Source of the DNA: CAYFMS01 sp964462325
Lineage (GTDB): Bacteria; Patescibacteriota; Patescibacteriia; UBA9934
Assembly (NCBI GenBank): GCA_964462325.1
Contig: CAYWYQ010000025.1
Location: 1 to 12,303, forward strand
Length of the DNA stretch: 12,303 bases
Reading direction: 5' to 3'
Shown one piece after another: positions 5,424 to 11,431 of the stretch (the stretch's first letter is position 1; the number at the start of each line of letters is the position of its first letter). The notes under the pieces were generated by a model. It made no database searches, was not told where the DNA came from, and worked only from the letters and a program-made list of their open reading frames with translations. The position numbers and the translations under genes are program-made.

Positions 5424-6869
5424 TTATTCTGGATGCACAAGATGATGTTTTGTTAATTGCTGGTATGCGTACGCAACCCTCAAAACGGCATCATCGTCAT
5501 CTGTCTTTCCAATAATCTGTAATCCAATCGGTAATCCATCATCACTAAATCCACATGGAATAGAGATTGCAGGAATTCCTGCAATATTCGCTGTTGTTGT
5601 AAAGATGTCAGATAAGTACATAGAAATCGGATCATCAATTTTTTCTCCAAATTTCCAGGCAACCGTAGGTGCCGTTGGAGCAATAATCACATCTACCTTT
5701 TCAAAAACAGTATTCATTTCCTGTAAAATTGCTGTGCGAACTGCCTGTGCCTTTTTGTAATACGCATCATGATATCCGGTAGATAGAATATAGGTTCCAA
5801 GCATGATTCTGCGCTTTACTTCTGTTCCAAATCCGGCCCCGCGCGCCTGAAGATAGCTATTTTCTAACGTACCATTTGCACGTGTTCCATATCGCATTCC
5901 GTCAAAACGCGCCATATTAGAGCTTACCTCGGCAGGCATCATAATATAATAGGTCGGTAAGGCGTATTCTGTCAGAGGTAGATTCACGTCAACAATTTCC
6001 GCTCCATTCTTTTTCAAGACACCAATCGCATCTCTTACCTTTATCTGAACCCATTCATCCATTCCTTCTATGAAATATTCTTTTGGTACACCAATACGCA
6101 TTCCATCGACATTCTTGTTCAGTAATTCTGCAATGGCTTTTTCAGGGACTATTCTGGAAGTTGCATCATTTTCATCCTTACCCTCTATAACCTCGAGAAT
6201 AATTGCAGCGTCTTCAACCGTACGAGCAAAAGGCCCAATTTGATCGAGACTAGACGCCATTGCAATCAATCCGTAACGAGAAACTCGTCCATAAGTTGGC
6301 TTCATACCAGTTACACCACATAAAGAGGCAGGCTGTCGTATTGAACCACCCGTATCGGACCCCAATGAAGCTGGAACCATTCCTGCCGCAACGGCAGCAG
6401 CAGAACCTCCGCTTGACCCACCCGGAATCATTTCTGTATTCCATGGATTTTTTGTCTTTTTATATGTAGACGTTTCTGTACTTCCTCCCATAGCAAACTC
6501 ATCCATATTTGTTCGCCCAATGATAACCGCACCAGCATCGATAAGTTTTTGAACCGCTGTACCCGTGTAGGTAGATTTGTGTTCAGCAAGCATCCTTGAA
6601 CTTGCAGATGCAATATGTCCCGCATAATTCATATTATCCTTAATCGCGATAGGAACGCCGGCTAAACGAGGGAGGGTTTCGCCTGCTACCCTCATGTCAT
6701 CTATTTTTTGAGCATGCTTTTTTGCACTTTCTGTAAACACCTCTAAAAATGCTCCAATTTCGTCATCTTTCGCTTCAATTTGATTCAAGTAAAATTCTAT
6801 TACTTCAAGAGCAGTTATCTCTCCATTTGCAATCGCATCTCGTATTCCTCGTACTGTTGTATATTCCAT
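5424..6869 (-). CDS. gatA: Aspartyl/glutamyl-tRNA amidotransferase subunit A
   Basis: GatA is the glutaminase/amidase subunit of the GatCAB complex, which converts mischarged Glu-tRNA(Gln) and/or Asp-tRNA(Asn) to the amide. The ATG at 6869 gives 481 residues, a normal length. The catalytic triad is present: Lys77 (AIKDN), the cis-Ser152 in GGSSGGS (150-156) and the nucleophile Ser176 in SDTGGSIRQP (171-180). These numbers sit two below the Staphylococcus aureus GatA residues (79, 154, 178), which supports this start. A TTG at 6878 would add three residues and overlap gatC; the ATG, one base after the gatC stop, is preferred. The gene follows gatC and precedes lgt by six bases. gatB is not in the window and must lie elsewhere. 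The organism presumably lacks GlnRS and/or AsnRS. Confidence 0.97.
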   Translation of the reverse strand: MEYTTVRGIRDAIANGEITALEVIEFYLNQIEAKDDEIGAFLEVFTESAKKHAQKIDDMRVAGETLPRLAGVPIAIKDNMNYAGHIASASSRMLAEHKSTYTGTAVQKLIDAGAVIIGRTNMDEFAMGGSTETSTYKKTKNPWNTEMIPGGSSGGSAAAVAAGMVPASLGSDTGGSIRQPASLCGVTGMKPTYGRVSRYGLIAMASSLDQIGPFARTVEDAAIILEVIEGKDENDATSRIVPEKAIAELLNKNVDGMRIGVPKEYFIEGMDEWVQIKVRDAIGVLKKNGAEIVDVNLPLTEYALPTYYIMMPAEVSSNMARFDGMRYGTRANGTLENSYLQARGAGFGTEVKRRIMLGTYILSTGYHDAYYKKAQAVRTAILQEMNTVFEKVDVIIAPTAPTVAWKFGEKIDDPISMYLSDIFTTTANIAGIPAISIPCGFSDDGLPIGLQIIGKTDDDDAVLRVAYAYQQLTKHHLVHPE

Positions 6870-6870
6870 A

Positions 6871-7158
6871 TTATTCAAAAATAGCAGGTACTTCTAAAGC
6901 ATTACCCGTTTTTTGCGGGAAGGCCTCGATGATTGCATCTCGTTCTTCTGTGGTACTTTCAGAAATTTCATCATCAACAAATACATTTTCAAGATCAGTT
7001 ATATATGCTTTTGTGTCTATATTAGATGTATCAACCTCTGATAATTGGCCAATATACTCAAGAATTTTCGGGAGGTCTTTTCCCAATTTTACCTTTTCTT
7101 CATCCGTTAATTCTAACTTTGCAAGTTTTGCGATGTGATCAATATCAATTTGTTCCAT
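6871..7158 (-). CDS. gatC: Aspartyl/glutamyl-tRNA amidotransferase subunit C
   Basis: The 95-residue protein is a typical GatC: N-terminal helix DIDHIAKLAKLELTDEE, then LPKILEYIGQLSEVDTSNID and a C-terminal belt ending in FPQKTGNALEVPAIFE. GatC wraps around the GatA-GatB interface and stabilises the complex. The length is normal. It starts nine bases after the ligA stop and ends one base before gatA. There is no Shine-Dalgarno. TAAAAT, whose first three bases are the ligA stop codon, lies six bases before the ATG and could be a leaderless internal promoter. Confidence 0.96.
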   Translation of the reverse strand: MEQIDIDHIAKLAKLELTDEEKVKLGKDLPKILEYIGQLSEVDTSNIDTKAYITDLENVFVDDEISESTTEERDAIIEAFPQKTGNALEVPAIFE

Positions 7159-7164
7159 AGTTCT

Positions 7165-7170
7165 ATTTTA
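7165..7170 (-). promoter_or_regulatory. -10-like TAAAAT before gatC, overlapping the ligA stop
   Basis: On the minus strand TAAAAT (5 of 6 to consensus) begins with the ligA TAA stop and ends six bases before the gatC ATG. That is the same box and spacing as in front of ligA. If active, it makes gatC-gatA-lgt-dsbA transcribable without ligA. Confidence 0.4.
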
Positions 7171-9153
7171 CCGAATCATAACCGCAAAATCACCTTCTGA
7201 CAAGACATTGACCCCTAAATCTTTCGCCTTCTTTAGCTTTGACCCTGGATTCTCTCCCACTAAAAGGTAATCCGTATTCTTACTCACCGACGTGGAAACT
7301 ATTCCACCATTCGCGCGAATCAAATCCTTTATCTCCTCCCGTGACATAGATACCAGTGAACCTGTGAGTACAAATGTTTTTCCAGAAAGTTTTTGACTTT
7401 CAAATACTTCATCCAAAATCACAACACCGTATTCCTTATACCGATTAATCAGTTCTTTTGCAAAATCACTCTGAAAATATTCGTATATCGACTGCGCAAC
7501 GACTTCTCCAATGTCTCGAATATCTTCAAGCGATTCCATGGGTGCTTCCATTAGAACATCAATGGATTTATATTGTTTTGCTAGCAGGAAAGAAGTTTCT
7601 CCGCCAACATGTTTTATACCAAGAGATCGGATAAAATCTGATAATGAAATCCGTTTCTTACTTTGTATTTCGGTAATAATTTTCTTTGCAGACACCTCTC
7701 CAAATCCCTCCCAATCCTGAAAATCACCTTCTTGTAATGTAAATAAATCCGCTGGAGAGGAAATTAATCCCTCTGATATAAATTTTTCAATCGTCTTTCC
7801 GCCGATACCGTCCATGCCAAATGCACGCACTGCATAGAGAATCCTTTCTTTTTCAATAGAAAAACATTGCGAATTTGAACAATATATATCAACCTGACCT
7901 TTTTTCTTCTTTAGAGAAGCATTGCAAACGGGACAAGTGTCAGGCATGAAGATTTTCTGCTCATCACCTGTTCTGAGTTCGGAAAAGCTCTTAATAATTT
8001 TTGGAATAATATCTCCCGATTTAATCAGTACAACTGTGTCACCAATACATAAATCTAACCGCTTAATTTCATCCATATTATGCAGTGTGGCATGCGATAC
8101 CGTTGTTCCTGCAACGGATACTGGGTCGACTGTGGCAACGGGAGTGAGTTTTCCTGTTCGACCCACAAACCAATGCACCTCTTTTAAAACAGTCGTCACT
8201 TCTTCTGCTGGAAATTTCCAAGCAACTAATCCTCGAGGCGTTTTTCCAACGACACCAAGTTTTGTGTATACATCTTGATTATCTACACGTACAACAAGCC
8301 CATCAATCCAGTACGAAAATCTATCTTTCTTTTTTTCATATTTCTTATAGGTATCCAGAATATCGTCCACAGAATGGGCGAGGATACCGTCCGCCGTCGC
8401 AAATCCCAATTTTTTTAAAAGGGACATGCCTTCTGTTTGCGTCTGATGATTCACGCCATCAATATGCCATGCACGAAAACGCAAAGGGCGCGAAGCAGCG
8501 ACTTTTGAATCTAATTGCCTGACACTCCCTGCCGCCAAATTTCTTGGATTTGCAAATAATACCCTCCCCTTATTTTCTCGTTTTTTATTAAGCGCATCAA
8601 AGTCACTCTTTGTAATATAAATCTCTCCGCGTACCTCTATTGTCCCTGAAATATCAATATCTTCCACATTCCTCAAATGTAGAGGGATAGATTTTATTGT
8701 TCGAACATTCTGCGTAACATCTTCACCAATTTTTCCATCGCCTCGTGTCGCAGCCGTTATAAGCTCACCGTTTTCATAAATGAGCGCAATAGCTAAACCA
8801 TCAATCTTGGTCATGAGATATAAATCATCTATTTTCACTTTTCCGTATTTCTCAATCCGTTTCTTCCATTTTTTCAATTCATCAAAACTAAATACATCCT
8901 CCATGGAAAGCATGCGCGAACGATGTGTAAACTTTTTAAATGCATCAAGAGGCTTCCCTGCAATGCGTTGTGTAGGAGAATTTTTTGTAATCAAAGACGG
9001 GAATTCTTGCTCTAATTCGAATAGCTCATGTTTCAAGCTATCAAGTGCCCCTTCGGAAATCTCTGCCGAATCTTCTACATGATAGAGATGTCTATGATGA
9101 TCAATAAGCGTACGTAATTTTTGTATTCTTTTTTTCGCTTCCATCTTATTCAT
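7168..9153 (-). CDS. ligA: NAD-dependent DNA ligase
   Basis: LigA seals nicks in duplex DNA using NAD+ and is the essential replicative ligase of bacteria. The 661-residue protein is full length. Domain Ia (about 1-60) has the Tyr24-His25 pair that binds NAD+. The nucleotidyltransferase domain has the adenylation lysine Lys116 in KIDG (116-119), RGDG (137-140), NPRNLAAGS (202-210), DGLVVRV (284-290) and AWKFP (311-315). An OB fold follows, then a zinc finger with Cys407, Cys410, Cys425 and Cys430, helix-hairpin-helix repeats (about 445-570) and a BRCT domain (589-661). In the Ia motif usually written D-A-E-Y-D, the Tyr is Leu37 (GALDSL), a departure from E. coli Tyr35. TAAAAT lies six bases before the ATG. 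The gene heads the operon through gatC, gatA, lgt and the DsbA-like gene. Confidence 0.97.
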   Translation of the reverse strand: MNKMEAKKRIQKLRTLIDHHRHLYHVEDSAEISEGALDSLKHELFELEQEFPSLITKNSPTQRIAGKPLDAFKKFTHRSRMLSMEDVFSFDELKKWKKRIEKYGKVKIDDLYLMTKIDGLAIALIYENGELITAATRGDGKIGEDVTQNVRTIKSIPLHLRNVEDIDISGTIEVRGEIYITKSDFDALNKKRENKGRVLFANPRNLAAGSVRQLDSKVAASRPLRFRAWHIDGVNHQTQTEGMSLLKKLGFATADGILAHSVDDILDTYKKYEKKKDRFSYWIDGLVVRVDNQDVYTKLGVVGKTPRGLVAWKFPAEEVTTVLKEVHWFVGRTGKLTPVATVDPVSVAGTTVSHATLHNMDEIKRLDLCIGDTVVLIKSGDIIPKIIKSFSELRTGDEQKIFMPDTCPVCNASLKKKKGQVDIYCSNSQCFSIEKERILYAVRAFGMDGIGGKTIEKFISEGLISSPADLFTLQEGDFQDWEGFGEVSAKKIITEIQSKKRISLSDFIRSLGIKHVGGETSFLLAKQYKSIDVLMEAPMESLEDIRDIGEVVAQSIYEYFQSDFAKELINRYKEYGVVILDEVFESQKLSGKTFVLTGSLVSMSREEIKDLIRANGGIVSTSVSKNTDYLLVGENPGSKLKKAKDLGVNVLSEGDFAVMIR

Positions 9154-9159
9154 GGATGC

Positions 9160-9165
9160 ATTTTA
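9160..9165 (-). promoter_or_regulatory. -10-like TAAAAT, leaderless promoter of ligA
   Basis: On the minus strand TAAAAT ends six bases before the ligA ATG (9153), so transcription would begin at about the start codon. The sequence 17 bases upstream (TACTCA) is a poor -35. It lies 25 bases beyond the intrinsic terminator of the preceding unit, as expected of an operon start. Confidence 0.5.
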
Positions 9166-9190
9166 GCAAATATATTGCATATTGAGTAAT

Positions 9191-9211
9191 AAAAAATCCG
9201 CTTTTTGCGGA
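9191..9211 (-). terminator. Intrinsic terminator of the 9217-9711 transcript
   Basis: On the minus strand TCCGC-AAAAA-GCGGA (9211-9197) is followed by six T (9196-9191). It starts five bases after the stop codon of the 129-codon frame and shows that a minus-strand transcript ends here, before the ligA promoter. Confidence 0.85.
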
Positions 9212-9216
9212 GAGTT

Positions 9217-9606
9217 TTAAGTGTAAAGTACCCATCGCTCTAAAAGCAATGAAACCGTGTATGACATATGAATGCTTCCAATAACATATGTAACGCAGTA
9301 CAAGCCAAGACTGAGTTCCCGAATGACTGTTTCAACCCTCCTTCTTCCATGAATGGCAGCGATGTCCCACAGATTCAGAAATGAATCCTGAATATGATCG
9401 AATTCCATGGAAATGAACTTTTCCGAATTCCACAGATAGACAACGAACTTCATGAAGTCATGAATATCGGACCGCAATCGTTTATTGTTTCGATGACCCA
9501 CGATTCCTCCCAATGCCAATCTTAATGTATAAAAATGAGCCATAAAAAGCAAACGCCCCGGTTTGGGGCGTATTATTCTTTCACAACGTAGACATGCATT
9601 TTCCAT
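9217..9606 (-). CDS. Doubtful 129-codon open frame
   Basis: I do not recognise this protein. It would start MENACLRCERII and end SLLLERWVLYT, with a Cys-x-x-Cys near the start, a weakly hydrophobic C-terminal third and no clear domain. For a gene: the frame is long for non-coding DNA and ends five bases before an intrinsic terminator. Against: a strong terminator-like hairpin (9541-9571) lies at codons 12-22. By my count G+C at the three codon positions is about 46, 36 and 41 percent, flatter than expected for a coding gene in this AT-rich DNA. It has only 4 Lys against about 14 Arg, whereas the neighbouring proteins are rich in lysine. The frame also coincides with a chain of hairpins. An internal ATG at 9543 (codon 22), right after the hairpin, would give 108 residues. 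There is no Shine-Dalgarno and no close -10 box at either start. Confidence 0.3.
   Translation of the reverse strand: MENACLRCERIIRPKPGRLLFMAHFYTLRLALGGIVGHRNNKRLRSDIHDFMKFVVYLWNSEKFISMEFDHIQDSFLNLWDIAAIHGRRRVETVIRELSLGLYCVTYVIGSIHMSYTVSLLLERWVLYT
9541..9571 (-). terminator. GC-rich terminator-like hairpin
   Basis: On the minus strand ACGCCCC-AAACC-GGGGCGT (9571-9553) is followed by TTTGCTTTTT. It could end a short RNA starting near 9711, or serve as the end of the pil operon 3' region. It lies within the doubtful 129-codon frame, which argues against that frame being translated from its first ATG. Confidence 0.65.
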
Positions 9607-9716
9607 TCTACAAGTCCGACACCGCTCCGACTGAGCGTGATCGTAATGCGCATGAAAGGCAGTCTCTTGTGAGACCCATATTATTCATAAAGACTCGGTC
9701 TTCGCGCAATAACTAA

Positions 9717-9743
9717 GTCATAATATATTGTGAATAATGTCAA
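9717..9743 (-). promoter_or_regulatory. Possible promoter of the candidate ncRNA
   Basis: On the minus strand a perfect TTGACA (9743-9738) starts two bases after the pilD stop codon. TATGAC (9722-9717) follows after a 15-base spacer, shorter than ideal. Transcription would start at about 9711-9709, the first bases of the outer stem of the candidate RNA. Confidence 0.4.
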
Positions 9744-9744
9744 T

Positions 9745-10542
9745 CTATATAAAGAAACCTAAATACCATTCAAACATGTGATTTCCAAATATCATGACAA
9801 TAATTGTCGCCACAGCGAGAAAAGTGCCAAATGGCATATGGTCATGCATATTTCTCTTTTTCAGTAATAATAATGCGATACCGATAATAGCTCCTAAAAT
9901 ATAGGCAAGGAATACGGTAATGGTACCCAGAATAGGACCAAGAAGTATTCCAATAAGCAATCCTAATCGCATATCACCTCCTCCGACCCAATGACCGTGG
10001 GAAATAATATATTGTGCCCCAAAAAATGTACCTAATAATAGTCCACCAAGAAGAATAACGGCACCATTTATGCCAAGAGCAATATTAAACAAAAGTGCCA
10101 CGATAGTTGCCGGTATGGTAAATCGATCGAGAATGACCTCATATTTAAAATCATACACGAAGATAATCACCAGGAATGTCGCAATAATTGCATCGCGTAT
10201 AAAAAGAACTATCCATTGCGAAGCCTCTACATCAATTGGATATCCAATACCAAACGCGGCTCGCGCATAAAATGCAGCAAATAGAATACCCATCATGAGT
10301 TCTATAGCCGGATATTGCCACTCAATAACCTCTGAGCAATGCCTGCACTTCCCTCTTAGTCGCAAGAAGCTCAAAATAGGAATGGTATCAGAAATATGAG
10401 CAGGAACAAGACATTTCTTACATGCAGACTTTTTTCCGCTGAACAATGTCCCTTCATTAATGCGAATAATAGCTGCATTAATAATGCCGCCCACAAATAC
10501 GCCAATAACTCCAAAAATAATAGGCCAAATCCATGTCATCAT
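9745..10542 (-). CDS. pilD: Prepilin peptidase / N-methyltransferase
   Basis: PilD is an inner-membrane aspartyl protease that removes the short leader of type IV prepilins and pseudopilins and then methylates the new N-terminus. The 265-residue protein has both parts. The N-terminal cytoplasmic domain has two Cys pairs, Cys41-x-x-Cys44 and Cys66-x-x-Cys69 (the zinc site of the bifunctional form), and ends in WQYPAIELMMG (75-85). The membrane core carries the catalytic aspartates Asp131 (YDFKYEVILD) and Asp190 (GGGDMRLG), and the conserved PFGTFLA (237-243). About eight hydrophobic helices fit the family. The start overlaps the pseudopilin stop by four bases (ATGA), so translation is probably coupled. 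The nearby pseudopilin is an obvious substrate. Confidence 0.96.
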   Translation of the reverse strand: MMTWIWPIIFGVIGVFVGGIINAAIIRINEGTLFSGKKSACKKCLVPAHISDTIPILSFLRLRGKCRHCSEVIEWQYPAIELMMGILFAAFYARAAFGIGYPIDVEASQWIVLFIRDAIIATFLVIIFVYDFKYEVILDRFTIPATIVALLFNIALGINGAVILLGGLLLGTFFGAQYIISHGHWVGGGDMRLGLLIGILLGPILGTITVFLAYILGAIIGIALLLLKKRNMHDHMPFGTFLAVATIIVMIFGNHMFEWYLGFFI

Positions 10543-11066
10543 AATGTAGGCAATGATTCACATTCTCCCGCACTAAATCCGCTTGGAGTTAAGCAATTTA
10601 CCCCTTTTTGCACACCCAATGCTCTATTTACTGACTCAAGTTCAAACTGAATACGATAATCCTCTCCATCAGATGCATAGCAATAGGCATTCACAATTCC
10701 TCCGCAAGATGACTTTTTCTTTAGACCCTTTGTTGGTGTTCCAGCAATGTACTGTGCATACACTTTTTCTTGTTCAGAGGAACAATTAGCCTTGAACCCT
10801 GAATGTGTAAGACAAGAAGAGCTCACCGTACCAAGAGGCATGACTTCTTCTGTTTCAGGATAGGAATTTACATCATTGAAATATAATTCAAGTGATAGCT
10901 GCGACTGACGTACATCAGAAAGACGTACTGCATCCCGCATACTTGATCGAGCTGTTTGTATAGCAAGCAGTGCAACAACACCTAAAACGCCCACAATTAA
11001 GCCAATAATAAGTATTTCTTTTTTTGGAACCCCCAATATGTCTTCCATACGGATAAAGTATATCAT
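10539..11066 (-). CDS. Type IV pilin / pseudopilin-like protein
   Basis: The 175-residue protein has a prepilin layout. A short leader ends in Gly12, a mature N-terminus VPKKE puts Glu at +5, and a hydrophobic helix covers about 18-36. A GspG-like helical region follows (ARSSMRDAVRLSDVRQSQLS, 39-58; then LELYFNDVNSYP, 59-70), which matches the 'RDA.R..D..Q.Q..LELYYND...YP' pattern of major pseudopilins. The globular part carries several cysteines (KANCSS, SSCGG, YCYA, VNCLTP, GECES) that could form disulfides. Residues +3 and +4 are Lys-Lys rather than the usual Leu-Ile. The start at 11066 overlaps the receiver gene stop as ATGA; an ATG six codons later (MEDILG) would give a six-residue leader and is also plausible. 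It is probably a structural subunit or minor pilin processed by the adjacent PilD. Confidence 0.85.
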   Translation of the reverse strand: MIYFIRMEDILGVPKKEILIIGLIVGVLGVVALLAIQTARSSMRDAVRLSDVRQSQLSLELYFNDVNSYPETEEVMPLGTVSSSCLTHSGFKANCSSEQEKVYAQYIAGTPTKGLKKKSSCGGIVNAYCYASDGEDYRIQFELESVNRALGVQKGVNCLTPSGFSAGECESLPTL

Positions 11067-11428
11067 GTGTTAAGCAATGACCTTGTTCTTGCAATCAATT
11101 CTTGTGGAATAAACTGCCCTTCAAGAAGACATCCATCAACCTGTCGTACTATTTTTTTCAACTGCTTCCTCTCTACATTATTCACAATGAGGACTATTTT
11201 CATTGCATTATGTACCGGGCTTGTACGCATGGCATGTATTGCATCATATATATCCTCAACGCATGTTGCGTCTAAATACAGGATGTCTGGCTTGAATCTA
11301 CTCGCATGACGCATCCCTTCAGAATAATTGTCATATATTTCAACCTCGAAACGCTCAGACAAGAGACGTTTTGCATAAATGGTACCAAGATGTTTGTCTT
11401 GTAGAATGATAAGCACCTTGTTGTTCAT
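11063..11428 (-). CDS. Degenerate response-regulator receiver domain protein
   Basis: The 121-residue protein is one CheY-like receiver fold: MNNKVLIILQDKH, a helix with IYAKRLLSERFEVEIYDN, ASRFKPDILYLDATCV with the phosphoacceptor position at Asp53, KIVLIVNN, and a last helix after GQFIPQEL. The Asp53 site is kept, but the acidic pair is Gln10-Asp11, the strand-4 Thr/Ser is missing (LIVNN) and the conserved Lys-Pro of strand 5 reads Glu-Gly (LLEGQF). It probably does not undergo ordinary phosphorylation and may act as a protein-interaction module for pilus assembly or twitching. It lies three bases after pilM and overlaps the pseudopilin start by four bases, so it is an integral part of the pilus operon. 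No output domain or histidine kinase is nearby. Confidence 0.85.
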   Translation of the reverse strand: MNNKVLIILQDKHLGTIYAKRLLSERFEVEIYDNYSEGMRHASRFKPDILYLDATCVEDIYDAIHAMRTSPVHNAMKIVLIVNNVERKQLKKIVRQVDGCLLEGQFIPQELIARTRSLLNT

Positions 11429-11431
11429 AGG

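Larger units (their letters stand above)
9191..9711 (-). ncRNA. Candidate structured non-coding RNA (unnamed)
   Basis: Read on the minus strand, the interval is a chain of hairpins. An outer stem 9704-9711/9644-9651 (one mismatch) encloses 9698-9702/9690-9694 and 9671-9675/9662-9666. Then come 9633-9639/9620-9627 (one bulge), 9607-9611/9588-9592 and 9565-9571/9553-9559 (7 bp, GC-rich, followed by TTTGCTTTTT). Further on are 9500-9505/9476-9481, 9460-9464/9449-9453, an 11-bp stem with a 3-base bulge (9420-9430/9400-9413), 9382-9387/9372-9377, 9310-9317/9292-9299 (7 of 8), 9285-9291/9264-9270 (7 bp) and 9245-9251/9233-9239 (7 bp), ending in the terminator. A consensus TTGACA lies upstream, and the predicted transcript start falls on the outer stem. 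It matches no tmRNA, RNase P or SRP RNA signature I know. It may be one RNA, or an sRNA of about 165 nt ending at 9541 plus a second unit. A protein is the alternative. Confidence 0.42.

Noticed and set aside
6870..6878. TTG start of gatA at 6878
   Set aside because: The ATG at 6869 brings the catalytic residue numbering within two of the known family positions and needs no rare start, so the upstream TTG was not used.
6749..7138. Plus-strand open frame of 129 codons
   Set aside because: It is antisense to gatA and gatC, both clearly real, and is a shadow with no promoter or family likeness.
7922..8522. Plus-strand open frames opposite ligA
   Set aside because: They are antisense shadows of conserved ligase domains and lack any start signal or recognisable domain.
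9191..9711. Identification as tmRNA, RNase P RNA or SRP RNA
   Set aside because: None of the expected signatures (tRNA-like ends, GAGGAAAGUC core, GGAAG/GNAR loop of SRP) could be found on either strand.
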